A stretch of 64,000 bases of DNA from Saururus chinensis (GCA_035235625.1 CP141143.1:974501-1038500); one strand, 5' to 3'. Positions 13,401-30,642 are shown, counted from the stretch's first letter. The notes: generated by a model not told the origin, from the letters alone. Made by a program: numbers and translations.

Positions 13401-16400
13401 AATGTTGCCAATCATAGTAAAGAAGCAATAATCAAAGTTCTAGGAATAAAGAGTGAAAATGTTTACTTTCAGCAATAATGTATTGAATTCAAATGTTTTA
13501 TACAGGATGAGGCATCTGATATACTGCAGAGAGAACAGGACTGCAACACGACTGCATCTATTCATACAGTAGATGCTGAATGCTCAATGGAAGAAGAATG
13601 TCCAAGCAAATGTTATCATGCTTCAGAAATCAATATCACCCCTGCAAAAGAAATAAATAAGGAATTCAGTGAAATGCATCCACAGGGTAATGACTTTGAG
13701 AAAAGTGAGCACATTCAAGAAGTCTCAGAGCCTAAGGAAGACAATGAAATGGAGAAAATTGAAATACAATTTGAGTCAGCCTCTAAGCGACCAAGTCATG
13801 GGCCCAGTTTTGAACGACAACTCCCCAAGATTGAGATATCCACAGACAAAAGCACCCCCGATGAAATAATTAATAACGTATGCACTTTACACACTTCGAA
13901 AGACAGAAACTTATTTTCTTCAACAGAGTCAATCAAATCTATAAAGGGAACAAAAGATGCAGTCGAAAGCATAAGAATTCCTGTCTCAGTTGAAAGAGAA
14001 GAATCGACTAATGCAGGAGAAATATGTGATGAAAATCTACAACTAATAGATGCTGATACACAGATATGTGATAATGAATATCCACCGGAATCCAGAAAGA
14101 AGTTAAAAGGCACTGGCACATTTGACAAACATACAGATGTTGAAACATCAGAAGGTGCTGCTGCAGAGGGCCTCACAGAAGAAAACATACATATGGAAGA
14201 TGCTTCCTCTTCAGTTCACAATTATGCAGAAATGAAAGAAGCTTGTAAAAGTCTTGATACTGAAGAAAGCATTGTCCAAGATAAAGTGCTTAAGGTAAAT
14301 AACAAGCCAATGGTCCAAGTACAGAATTTACGAGAATCCAAAAGCACTGACTGGAATTTTCTAATCCCAAACTTCTGCGGTACAATTTTAAATCATGTTC
14401 TTATTTGACTATCAAATTGAAGGCTTTGTTCATACAGGTCGATGAAGGACTGATTGCAGCGAATACACATCAAAGTGTAGAAGAACAAAGGACAGAAGAC
14501 CAGAATAATCAGAAAAACGTTGACATGAATCTTATAAAAGATGAACAATCCGAACAAATATTTCAAGAAGATGTTGAGGAAAATCATGAGGTAATAACAC
14601 CACAAAGAGCGCCTGAAGACCAAGGACTAATGGGACACATCACCAATGAAACCACAAAACTTGACACACAGGAAAAGGTGAAGGCATTTAAAGAATTTTA
14701 ACTTGTTTAATCTAACATTCTCATTTCATGTAGTCACGTCATCAAGTTGAAGTAATCAATATCATAACTTACAAGATTTGACATTCTGATTACAATCACA
14801 GGAGCAAGACTCTGGCACAGCCAGTTCAGTTACTGAAGTAGAGATCTCTTTCAGCAATAAGGAAGATGAAGGAAGTCAAGCTGCTTCGGCTTCCATGACT
14901 ACAGTGGAAGACATTATCACAAAGGAATTTGTTGGCCAAAAGGATGTCAAGGATGCGAATGAAACAATCAGATCTATTGAAAGATATGAACTTAAAACGC
15001 TTGTAAAAGATTGTCTCTCAGTATCTAAAGATCAACAAACCCATGACAGTGAAGTTAGCACTGAAGTAGGAGGTATTGTTAAAACAAGATGTGAAGATAT
15101 TAGTGAACAGTTTTCAATAGAAAAGGAACAGAAGTTGAACAAGCCAACAGAGGAAAAAGAAGTTGAACAGAAAAATCATAAAATAAATAGAGAGGTAAAA
15201 ACACCACAAGAAAACAACTCTCTCTGCTAATTATAAGTTCCTGCTGTTCGTGTTAGTGAATGTGTATATTAATTAAATGGTGCACAATGCACAGGAAGCA
15301 ATTTATGTGACTAATGATGAGGGAGAATGCACCAGTCCAGATAATCTCAAAGTGAAGGGTGGCAGTCAGATATTAGAAAAAGAGCACCTGATCAACCCAA
15401 AAGACTGGGTACAGCAGGATGACATAAATATTGATGATGTGATACCTCATGTAGGCATTGAAGATGAGAACTCTAAAACAGACAACACAGCTAATACTAG
15501 AGAGAAAGGAGAAAACAAAGAGGTAATCTAAAATAATTCACAGATGCTTATTGCTCTTTTGTATGCAGTTTATACTTCATATGCATTACTAAGCTAAAAT
15601 GTGTACTTTATACAGGTTAAAACTTTCGATGCAGTATCGACAGAGAAAACCATTGAAACAACAACTACAACTGAAGTTGAACATTGCATAACTGAGGAGG
15701 ATCGTGTAAAGCTAGATGTTGCACAGGTCGTTGGGGAAAATGAAGCAAGTTATGGATCAGAGATTGTTTCTCAGTATACTACAGAGGAAAGAGAAACAAT
15801 GCCGGTCCAAAATTCTAAAGCACCTGGAAATGAAAGTGTAGAAGAACAAAGGGCAGAAGAACAAAATAATTTGACAAACGTTGACATGAATCTTAAAAAA
15901 GACAAGCGAGCTGAACAAATATTTGAAGATGATGTTGAGGATGAAGCAATAACACCACAAAGAGTGACTGAAGACCAAAGACAATTTGGAGACATCACGG
16001 ATGACCCCACAAAAATTGACACAGAGGAAAAGGTTAGGACATGAAAAAAATATGATTTGTTTAATCTTATATTCTCGTTTTATGTAGTCATGTCATCAAG
16101 TTGACAAGATTTTACATTCTGATTACAGTCCCAGGACCAAGACTCTGGCACAACCAGTTCACTTACTGAAGTAAGCATCTCTGTCAGCAATAAGGAAGAT
16201 GAAGAAGGTCAAGCTGCTTCAGCTGCCATGACTATGATGGAGGACAATAGCACAAAGGAATTTGTGGGCGAAAAGGATGATAAGGATGAGAGGGAACCAA
16301 GCATATCCACTGAAAGAAATGAAGTTGAATTGCTTACAAAAGATTGTCTCTCAGCATCTCAAGAACAGCAAACACATGAGAGTGAAGTTAGCACAGAAGC

Positions 16401-19400
16401 AGTAGGTATTGTCATCACAGGATGTGAAGATATTAGTGAACAATTTCCAATAGAAAATGAACAGGAGCTGAACAAGCCAACCTTAGAATTGGAAGTTGAA
16501 CAGCAGACTCAAAAAAAAAATACAGAGGTAAAAGCACCATAAGAGAATCTGTGTGTGTGTGTGCGCGCGCGCTTGGAAGTATAAGTTCCTTCTGCTCGCG
16601 TTGGTAAATATGTATATTCATTAAATGGTGCACAATGCACAGGAAGCAATTTATGTGGCCAATGATGAGGGAGCATGCACTAGTCCAAAGGAGCTCAAAG
16701 TGAAGGGTGACAACCAAACATTAGATAAAGACCACATTGTCAACCCAAAAGACTGGGTACAACAGGATGACATAACTATTGATGATGTGGCACCTCATGT
16801 AGGAGTTGAAGATAAGAACTCTGAAGCAGGCAACACCACTAATAATAGAGAGGAAGGAGAAAGCAAAAAGGTCATTCTAAAATAGATCACAGATAATTAT
16901 TGCTTATTTCTATGTAGTTTATACTTCATATGCATTACAAGGCTAAAATGTGTACTTTATACAGGTTAAAACTTTAGATGCAGTATCCACAGAGAAAACC
17001 ATTGAAACAACGACTACAACAACTGAAGTTGAACGTTGCATAACTGAGGAGGATCGCGTAGAGCTAGATGCTGCACAGGTCGTTGGGGAAAATGAAGCAA
17101 GTTATGGAACAGAGATTGTTTCTCAGTATAGTACAGAGGAAAGAGAAACAATGCTGGTTCAAAATTCTAAAGCACCTGGAAATGAAAGTGTAGAAGAACA
17201 AAGGGCAGAAGAACAAAATAATCAGACAAACGTTGACATGAATCTTGGAAAAAATGAGCTAGTTGAACAAATATTTCAAGAAAATGTTGCAGAAAATGAT
17301 GAAGCAATAACACCACAAAGAGTGACTGAAGACCAAAGACCAACGGGAGAAATTACAGATGAGCCCACAAAACCTGCCACAGAAGAAAAGGTTAAGACTT
17401 TAAAACAACTGACCGGTTTAATCTTATATTCCGTTTCATGTAATCATGTCATTAAGTTGTCAAGATTTGACATTCTGATTACTGTCTCAGGACCAAGACT
17501 CTCGCACAGCCAGTTCAGTTACTGAAGTAGACATCACTTTCAGCAATAAGGAAGATAAAGAAAGTCAAGCTGATTCGGTTGCCATGACTATGATGCAGGA
17601 CAATAGCACAAAGGAATTTATAGGCAGAAAGCATGATAAGGATGAGAGGGAATCAATCATATCCACTGAAAGAGAAATTGAAATGCTTACAAAAGATTGT
17701 CTATCAGTATCTCAAGAACAACAAACACATGAGAGTGATGTTAGCACGGAAGCAGTAGGTATTGTCATCACAAGATGTGAAGAAATCAGTGACCACTTTC
17801 CAATAGGTAAAGAACAGAAGTTGAACAAACCAACAGTGGAATTGGAAGTTGAACAGAAGACTCATAAAATAAATACAGAGGTAAAAACACCATAAGAGAA
17901 CCCCTCCATGGAACTATAAGTTCCTTCTGTTTGTGTTTGTGTTTCTGAATGTGTATATTCATTAAATGGTGCACCATGCACAGGAAGCAGTTTATGTGGC
18001 CAATGATGAGGGAGAATGCACTAGTCCAGAGGATCTCAAAATGAAGGGTGACAATCAGACGTTAGATAAAGAACACATGGTCAGCCCCAAAGACTGGGCA
18101 CAGCAGGAAGACATAACTGTTGACGATGTGATACCTCATGTAGGAGTTGAAGATAAGAGGTCTGAAGCAGGCAACACTACTAGTGCTATAGAGGAAGGAG
18201 AAAGCCAAAAGGTCATTCTAAAATAGATCATGGATAATTATTGCCTAATTCTATGTAGTTTATGTAGATTTACTTCATATGCATTACTAAGTTGAAATGC
18301 ATACTTTATACAGGTTAAAGCTTTCAATGCAGCATCCACGGAGAAAACCATTGTTCCAATAGAAAAAGAACAGAAGTTGGACAAGCCAACATTAGAATTG
18401 GAAGTTGAACAGCATACTTATAAAGTAAATACAGAGATAAATCCACCACAAAAAGTAATAGAATCATTGAAGACTGAGGTAGAAATAACTTCCCTTGAAT
18501 TGAATTAATGAAGAAGAAGTCTATTACAAGACTCAACCAGCCTCTAGGTTTAGGGTTGCCAATTAAAGAAAAAGACACTACTACCTTCACTTAAGTGAAG
18601 GGCTGACCAATCATATCATAAGAAAAACAATGAAAGATAAATCTACCCCTTATACATAGAACAATGCTACTAAAGGCAACCAAAATACAAAGATACAAGC
18701 AAATATACTCCTCTAACAATAAAGTCATCCAGTTTATGTTTGTGAATGTGTACTTTTATTAACTAGATGGAGCACAATGCACAGGTAGTAATTCATGTGG
18801 CTAATGATGAGAAAGAATGCACCAGTCCAGAGAATCTCAAAGTGAAGGGTGGCAACAATCAGACATTGGATGAAGAGCACATGGTCAACCCAAAAGACTG
18901 TGTACAGCAGGATGACATAATTACTAACAATGAGATACCTCAAGCAGGAATTGACAATGAGAGCTGCAAAGCAGGCAACACATCTAATATTAGAGAGGAA
19001 GGAGAAAGCAAAGAGGTCCTACGAAAATAGATCATGAATATTTATTGCGCATTCTATGTAGTTTACACTTCATATGCATTACTAAATTGAGATGTATAGT
19101 TTATACAGATTAAAGCTTCCAGTTCAGCACCCACAGAAAAAATCACTGAAACAACAACTTTGACCACAACAACTGAAACCACAACAACTGAAGTTGCATG
19201 TTGCATGACTCAGGAGGCTCCAGAAAAGCTAAATGTTGCACAGGTTGCCAGGGAAAATGAAGCAAGTTATGGAACAAAGATTGTTTCTAAGCACATTACA
19301 GGTGAAAGAGAAACGAAGGAGGTTCAAAATTCTGAAGCCCCTAAGAACGAAGTTTTTGATGAAAAGTTCAAGGTTGACGAAACAAGAGAAACATTAGAAA

Positions 19401-22400
19401 ATGATTGTCATATTGACATGAAGATGGAAGACGTTTCTGGGCTTGATGCCCAAGATAAGAGATATCCAACCAGCGAAAAGGTCGGATTATAAGAATTAGA
19501 TAGAGGCAATCCCTATTAATTTTCTATTTTATTTTTGCTAAAAACATAGTGTGACAACACTTTCTATTCACACAGATTTTAGATGAACTGAAGGTGGTTG
19601 GCATAGTTGACAACATTGAAGAACATGCCATGGAAAAGGAGCTCCATGCTAACGACTTTGACACCAAACTTTCCGAAGCTGACATGGCTGATGAAAGAAT
19701 TCAAACAGACAAGGAGGGTAAGCCTAACGATGCAGGTACTCATTTGGACCCTGATAAGCAACAATTTGAAGTAGCAGCTACAGATTGTATGATGAAGAGT
19801 ATAAATCAGCCAGAGGTAATTCACACTAGAAAATTGTTTTCTACCAATACCTAATTCAGTTTTTATCTTCTATTTAACCATAAGCAATTAATCTTTTCAG
19901 ATAAGAGATTCTGTGTCAGAGTCCAAAGCTGAAAATTTCTATACAAATTTAACTCTAGAAGCAGTAAAAAAAACTAGGTTAAACGGAGACCAAGATGATG
20001 CATATACAATAAGTGATGAATCCACTATCACCACAACCTTGTCAATGGTGCAAGGTGCAGAGAGTGAAACTTATAAAAACGAAATTGTCAAAGAGCAAAT
20101 AAAAGAGAACATTGAGCTCAACAGTGAAACGGAATCATTAAAACTTGATCAGGAGCTGGATGAGCCATTTTTTGGTGAAAAGGTTTTTCATAGAGATGAA
20201 AAGGATGCAAAGCAGCTGAAGGAAGAAACGGTGAACTTGGAAGTGTCAAATATAGAGGTTAGATTAGAAAGCAACATTTTATCTAATGTGATTTTTGCTT
20301 CCTATCACTTTATACAAGATTTTTAATGTTTTCTACTTTGTTTAGGTGCCACCTACGGGAAAGTGGAAAGATGGAGAGACACTCACTGAGACTTCAGCAG
20401 TGCCAGTGGAAGAGCCAAATTGCAAAGACAATGAAGATGTGGCTATAGAGAAAAATAAAGAAATTGATTTACATGTCAAAAATGCAGAAGATTTAAATTA
20501 CAGAGATGACACTGCAATTGCGGCCTCTGTGCAAGAAGAAGTAACAGAAGAAACTGAGGCAGCTAGAAATGTTAAAGAAGCATCAAATCTTGCCCCTGAA
20601 AATGAGTCTGATGAAACCACAACAGCAGAAGGAAGCATTGCTGATGGCTCATTTGAAGCAGCTAAGCCTATGCACGAGCACATTTGTTCAATTTCAGCTT
20701 GTGATACAACTAATCTAGGTGATACCACAGAAGGACTACTGCAAAATGAGAGGCTCAATAAAGCTTCGGCAATGCTCATGGATGAGCCAAGTTACAAAGA
20801 CAAGGAAGGAGATGAGATTATCAAGGAGGATAAAGAACTAGATTTGAGTGTAGAAAATGAAGAAAATTTAAACTACAAAGTTGACACAACAGTTGAGACA
20901 ATTGTGTCAGCAGAGAAAACAGACAAGAATAAGTTGGGCGGAAAACTTGAAGAAGCATCATATCTTGCAACCGAAACAAAATCTGAAGAAAGCACCTTCA
21001 CAGATAAGACATATTCAGAATCTCCAACAGCAGAAACAAACATCTCATATGGATCAGTTGAAGTAGGTAAGCCTAAGGACGATGACATTAATTCAGTTTC
21101 AGCTTGTGAAACTACAAACAAAGGACCAATGAAAGGTAAGGCGAGGCTCACTGAAGCCTCAGAAGTGCTTACTGAAGAACCATATAATAAAGAGAAAGAA
21201 GATAAGATTCTTGAGGAGGATAAAGAACCAGAATTGAGTGCAGAAAATGTTGGCAACAGAGTCGACAATGAAGTTATGACAACTCTGTCAGCAGAAGAAA
21301 CAGAAGAGAACACAGAAGCGGGAAAAATAGAGGCATCAAATCTTTCCCCTGAGACAAAGTATGATGAAACCACCTCCACGGACAAGAAGACATACTCAGA
21401 ATCTACAACAGCAGGTGCATTTGTCTATGAAAGCTTGACTGAAGTAGGTAAGCCTAAGGTCGAGAACAATAGTTCAGTTTCAGCTGATGAAACAACTGAT
21501 ATAAATGATATCACAGAACTAGCGAAAGATGACAAGTTCATCGATGCTTCAACGGTATTTGTTGAAGAGCCAAGTTGCAACGAGAAGAAAGAAGATGAGA
21601 TTGCTGTGGAGCGTGAAGAAGAAGAAGAAGAAGGGAAAATGGAGCAGCTTAACAGCGAAGTGAGTGGTGATAATAATGAAAAACGAGGCCCCATTTTGGA
21701 GATGCCAGGCGATCAAATTTTGCTGAAAGAAGGTGAAACGCCGGAGGAAATTTCTTATTCAAAATTCAAGGAAACAACCAAGGTTGAAGACAAATTAGAT
21801 TCCCAATCAATTCCGCAAACAGAGGAGGAGAAATGCATACAACCTGAAGAAGATGGTAACAAGGAACAAGCACAAAGACCTTCCTTGATGCTTGACAAAC
21901 AGGATCACGTGCAGAGCAGTGAAAGGCAGGAGGCAGAAGAGATAACTGAACAGACGTTTGTAGAAAACCAAGTAAATTTTCCTCATGAGAAAGAAGAGAA
22001 CATACATCAAACAACAGACTTAGAAGAGCAATATATCACACAGACGCTCCTGGTCGAAAAAAATTTAGAAGGAGAAATCCGGGGTAAAAACACAGGTAAG
22101 GGTATTGAAAATGATGCGCAGCTGTTGAGCCAAGACTTTGAATGCCCCTCTGAAGGACCGGAGAAGTCTGCCAGCCGAGAATCACCTGCACCAGAAAAAA
22201 TGGCGGAAACTGGTGCCCAGAAAGACGTGACTGATAGTAAAGTTGCAGCAGATGTAGACGTTGAAGAAGAGAAAACAGATGAAGAAAAAGAGCACGAAGT
22301 AGAGAGGGAACACAAAACGGAGGTATCTGGGTCGGGCACTCCAATCGTGGTGGAAGCTTCTCGGGAAGCTGTCCTCAAGCCGTCCCCAAAGAAATCCCAC

Positions 22401-22508
22401 AACTTACTATCGGGAGTCGGCTCCAAGGTTAAACACTCCATCTCCAAGGTGAAGAAGGCCATCATTGGTAAATCTTCCCATCCAAAGGCACCATCCACCT
22501 CGAAATGA
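7454..22508 (+). CDS. RBB1: RBB1-like giant acidic repetitive protein (regulator of vacuolar bulbs), 21 exons
   Basis: Proposed exons: 7454-7483, 10610-12409, 12519-12626, 12719-13135, 13258-13380, 13506-14294, 14438-14677, 14802-15194, 15295-15522, 15616-16032, 16135-16527, 16643-16870, 16965-17390, 17491-17880, 17984-18211, 18314-18478, 18785-19015, 19109-19480, 19576-19815, 19901-20257, 20346-22508. All junctions are GT-AG and phase 0; the sum is 9,738 bases, about 3,245 residues. The protein is Glu/Lys/Asp/Ser-rich, low-complexity and without a recognised catalytic domain. It ends in a basic tail (SGVGSKVKHSISKVKKAI). Exons 7-18 are copies of a three-exon module. Arabidopsis RBB1 is a plant-specific cytosolic protein of similar size and character that affects vacuolar bulbs and transvacuolar strands. 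The neighbours (SMR6, MKK3) support the call. Least certain are exon 1, 3.1 kb from exon 2 and assigned by ATG, donor and phase only, and the 3' end of exon 16. A polyadenylation signal lies at 22664. Confidence 0.72.
8675..8880. mobile_element. Stowaway-like MITE in RBB1 intron 1
   Basis: The element begins CTCCCTTTGGCTTAAATTAA and ends ACAGGACAGAATGAG, flanked on both sides by TA (673-674 and 881-882 of the 8-kb block). The two ends are imperfect inverted repeats sharing the inner block ATTAATAGTT/AACTATTAAT. TA target duplication and CTCCCT-type ends are typical of Tc1/mariner-derived Stowaway MITEs. Related copies lie near 45.5 and 60.7 kb. Confidence 0.65.
9110..10490. repeat. diverged tandem duplication with a 690-base unit
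   Basis: Two direct copies lie head to tail. Anchors such as GAAGACAATG and TCACATTATTTATATTCAA recur exactly 690 bases apart (9343 and 10033), as do the stretches around GGCCTACAAAAA and AATCATTAATTA. The copies differ at many positions, so the duplication is not recent. No coding potential is visible. If exon 1 of RBB1 is right, the pair lies within its first intron; otherwise it lies just upstream of the gene. Confidence 0.75.
14438..19480 (+). repeat. tandemly amplified three-exon module (A-B-C) inside RBB1
   Basis: A exons: 14802-15194, 16135-16527, 17491-17880. B exons: 15295-15522, 16643-16870, 17984-18211, 18785-19015. C exons: 15616-16032, 16965-17390, and a diverged 19109-19480. 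Exon 14438-14677 matches the second half of C. Exon 18314-18478 joins the start of C to the end of A. Introns between copies are also similar, for example the shared stretch before each B exon ending GCACAG. The unit therefore spread as genomic segments of 1,333 and 1,356 bases, not as retrocopies. A units contain TKEFVGxKDDKDE, B units CTSPxxLKVKG and NPKDWVQQDD, and C units STEKTIETTTTTEVE and VTEDQR. Confidence 0.9.
18475..18718 (-). mobile_element. probable short solo LTR (Ty1/copia-like) in the intron after RBB1 exon 16
   Basis: This stretch has no counterpart in the equivalent A-B introns of the other module copies, which are only about 100 bases. Read on the minus strand it runs TGTTAGAGGAG ... 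CTACCTCA, has a TATAAGG box near its middle and a CATTAATTCAATTCAA segment, all typical of short copia-type LTRs. No clear target duplication was found, so the exact ends and the class are tentative. It looks like a lone terminal repeat with no internal part. Confidence 0.45.
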
Positions 22509-22663
22509 AAACAGACGCAGAGCTTTGCCCAACGCTGGATGGAGGGTGTGTCGGGACTATAATCCATTATTAGTGTGCCAAGCTTGGTGTTGTGTACGTT
22601 GCGGGGGGAGCGCGACGAATTTGCGTGTGAATTGTGCAATGTTGGAATATGTTTTCATCCCTT

Positions 22664-22669
22664 AATAAA
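22664..22669 (+). terminator. polyadenylation signal of RBB1
   Basis: A canonical AATAAA lies 156 bases after the RBB1 stop codon, a plausible 3' UTR length. Confidence 0.55.
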
Positions 22670-23207
22670 GATGGAGGGACATCCAAAAGGTATCGTACCA
22701 GTGTTGATAGAAACTGTAATACTAAATATAAATATATATATATACAGATATAGATATTGTATAATTACGAAGAAACGTTAAGGATTTTGTATGCAAAGTG
22801 TGTAATTTTTGAACATGTAGCATATTGAAAAGCAAAATCACCTTTTCTCTCGTCTGTAAATGGTATGTAATAGTCATATTGATCGACTTTGAGCATCACC
22901 AGCGGCAGCCATCCCATCTCCCAAAGCAGGAAAAAAAATGGCTGGTTGAAGTGGTTGCTTCTTTCGACTAATTTCATTCGAGGCGGCATAACTCTGGACG
23001 AAGAAAGAGTCGCCTGTCTTGTACAGACCTGAGAGGCAGGATGGCGGGAAAAGACAGAAGAAAAAACACCAACACGGCAACACGCGGGCGGGTTCAGAGC
23101 TGAGACTCTTTGAAAGAGAAAAAAGTAGCTGCTCCGGCCACTGTCGCCCTTTAGTATTGTTGGGCTCCTCTCTCTTGCTTCTCCTCTGTACTCCGCAGTA
23201 ATGCCCC
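22670..23207. other. short intergenic region between RBB1 and the spermidine-synthase-like gene
   Basis: It should hold the end of the RBB1 3' UTR and the promoter and leader of the next gene. No extra gene is visible. A small AT microsatellite lies near 22730-22745. Confidence 0.5.
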
Positions 23208-24341
23208 ATGACCCTCCTCCTCCTGTCTACACCTTTCCCTTTCCTCCAAGGCCAACCGTCCACCTCCCCTGGCCCATTTCAGTCTCCTCATCCACCCTTC
23301 TTCCGTCTTTCGTCCCCTCCACCCCTGAACCTCCTCCTCCACCCCCACCGCCTAGGTAATCCAATACCACCACGATTTATCAGTTTCCGGTCTTCCTCGC
23401 CTGCCGCCAGAGCCCAACACCAGCTGGCCCAGACCGATGACAATGACGATGACGATGACGATGACGATGGCATCCCCTCCGAGTACGTTAAGACACTCGT
23501 CAGATTCAAGTCCCGCCACAACTACATCCGGGTTCTGGAAGTCTCCAGGCGGCTCCTCGACCACCCGCTAGCCGGCTCCCGCCTGCTCCTCCTCGACAGG
23601 CCGGGCAACATCCACAGCATCTCCTTCCTCCTCAAAACCCTCACAGGCACCTACTTCGACGTCTTCGCCACTCTCCCGCCCCTCCTGCCCCCGGGCCCCA
23701 TCGCCATCCTCGGTTTCGGTGCCGGCTCAACCGCGCGCATAATCCTGCGGTTCTACCCGGAGACTGAAATCCACGGGTGGGAGCTGGACCCCTCCGTGGT
23801 AGCTGTGGGCAGGGAGTATTTTGGGCTCTCCGAGCTCGAACAAGGAAACCCGAAAGGGCTCTTCATCAATATCGGGAACGCCCTGGAGATGCAAGCGAGC
23901 GCCAGCATCGGTTTCTCGGGGATCCTGGTGGACCTGTTCAGCAAGGGCAGCCTGCTCCCAGAGCTTCAGGATCCGAAGACGTGGGAGCGGCTGAAGCGAA
24001 GTCTGAGGGCAGGGGGAAGGATGATGGTGAACTGCGGGGGTAGTTGCGTGGAGGCCGAGGACCCAAGGCAGGACGGGGAGTCGGTAAAGGAAGAAACTTT
24101 GAAGGCCATGAGCTGGGTATTCCACGACTTGCTCGTGCTCAACCTCGGGCGCCGCAGGAAGGAAGACAGCTGCTTGGCTCTGACAGGCGGCGCGCCGGAC
24201 GTGGACGCCTGGAAGGGGGCGCTGCCTGATCCGATCAAACTCTATGCAGATATGTGGGTTCTGCTGGGCAATGAAAACGAGAGGTATTGCTCGAATATGC
24301 TCTCCCCTCCCTCCGGCCGTGCTGGTCCACTCCGAAATTAG
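23208..24341 (+). CDS. spermidine-synthase/SAM-methyltransferase-like protein, probably plastid-targeted
   Basis: A single exon of 377 codons. The first 60 or so residues are rich in Pro, Ser, Leu and Arg and almost free of acidic residues, as in a chloroplast transit peptide. An Asp run (about residues 77-88) follows, encoded by a GAC/GAT microsatellite. The Rossmann part has a glycine loop ILGFGAGST (about 167-175), an acidic ribose-binding segment HGWELDPSVV (about 189-198) and a VDLFSKGSLLPEL stretch with downstream LRAGGRMMVNCGG. This layout fits the spermidine synthase-like branch of SAM-dependent methyltransferases. The GGGDG loop of true spermidine synthases is replaced, so aminopropyl transfer should not be assumed. 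The gene is strikingly GC-rich at third positions compared with its neighbours. It is tandem to RBB1 and convergent with the aminotransferase. The start is the first ATG giving a transit-like leader. Substrate unknown. Confidence 0.8.
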   Translation: MTLLLLSTPFPFLQGQPSTSPGPFQSPHPPFFRLSSPPPLNLLLHPHRLGNPIPPRFISFRSSSPAARAQHQLAQTDDNDDDDDDDDGIPSEYVKTLVRFKSRHNYIRVLEVSRRLLDHPLAGSRLLLLDRPGNIHSISFLLKTLTGTYFDVFATLPPLLPPGPIAILGFGAGSTARIILRFYPETEIHGWELDPSVVAVGREYFGLSELEQGNPKGLFINIGNALEMQASASIGFSGILVDLFSKGSLLPELQDPKTWERLKRSLRAGGRMMVNCGGSCVEAEDPRQDGESVKEETLKAMSWVFHDLLVLNLGRRRKEDSCLALTGGAPDVDAWKGALPDPIKLYADMWVLLGNENERYCSNMLSPPSGRAGPLRN

Positions 24342-25797
24342 GATTCACATTTGTTCTAGTCTGCAATGTTCGACCCCCTGTGTTCTCTTATCATCAAGTT
24401 TTGCTCCAAGAATTACACGCACATCATTCCAGCATTTATTTGCTGCTCTTTTTTTTTTTTTTTTTGGCTAACAGCATCACGAAAGACCTGGATGAACGAA
24501 GATGAGTTGAAAGTTTCAAGAATGGCCGCGTTAGGAGGATTGGTGGTGCCTGACAAATTTGGTTCAAACGTCTAAGAGACATTATTATAGTTTTGAAGGC
24601 CGGTCTTCAACCAGCGAGGTGGTTTTCCTGGAGGTGCAAGACCCCTTGTTTATTAAGAACCAGGAGCGAAGGCGAGATGAGTCCATCAAACATGTTATAC
24701 TAGAAAGATCAATGTTGCTTCAACAAGAAGTTCATGATATTTTCACGGATGGAGTTGTTTCTTCAATCTGAGCTGAGTTGGTTCCGTGAGGTGGACCAAT
24801 TTATGTCTATCAACTCGCCTGAAATATTCACAGTATAGACTGAATCGATCCTTCAGTCACTTCCAGAGCAAATAAGAGACAGTAGAGTTCATATGAATGT
24901 CATATGAACCAAATCTAAGGATGTTTGTGTCACATGATGTGACGACAAAAATCGTTTGTTCAAAAATAAATTTCACTGCCGCACCGAATCATCGTCATCA
25001 CAAAAATGCTAAAAACTCCGGTATAGCATTTATAAATAGACTATTTAATTCCGATTGCAAGGGCCACATCTAATTAGAACGTGTTTACACTTCCTTAAGA
25101 GAACCTATGCTGCTGGTAAAATCTATACCTGCTTAATGACAAAATCTGAATATATAGGAGTGCATGAAACAATCCCTATTAGAGTAACCGAATTCAACCC
25201 TCTGGTTAAGTGTGATCTAGCCAGTTTAGTGAAGTCAGGGAGCACTAAAACAATCTTCCCATGTGATTGGAGTGGTTATTTTAATCGACACACCATGTAT
25301 ACCCTGTAACAGTTTATCCAAAAGAAAAAACCTACGCCTCTTGACTTTTTACTGAGACCAAGTATTCTCTGGTTCCAGGGGCCAGGTATTCTCTGGTTCC
25401 AAGTAGCTCATAGACCATACAAGACGATGGTCCCCTGCCACTATGGGGCAGAAAATTACTCAATTTTTCATCTTTTGTTGCTATAGAACCCTGTTTCCAT
25501 AAAAGGAGAAGTCCACGCAACAAGAGACGTGTTATGTACTTACAGAAAGTAATGTATCGCTCCCTTGTCCCCAAAAGTGGCCCCAATCCGCAAACTGAAT
25601 TAAACCACCAAGCCAAGCATTTATGCTCTATGTGCATCTATCTAATTTTGCTTATGATGCCAAAACGTGAGATGAAATAATTATACATTTGCCACCCAAT
25701 TTGAGGCAAGTTATATACGAATAATGCAAATTATACTGCAAATATACAGACTGGTAGCCCAATGAAAAAACACGTACAATTTCATCGATTTATTTTA
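24342..25797. other. intergenic region between convergent genes
   Basis: It holds the 3' UTRs of the spermidine-synthase-like gene (plus) and the aminotransferase (minus). Visible items are a T run at about 24450-24466 and a short direct repeat around TATTCTCTGGTTCCA at 25362-25402. No gene is supported. Confidence 0.5.
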
Positions 25798-30642
<4,845 letters not shown>

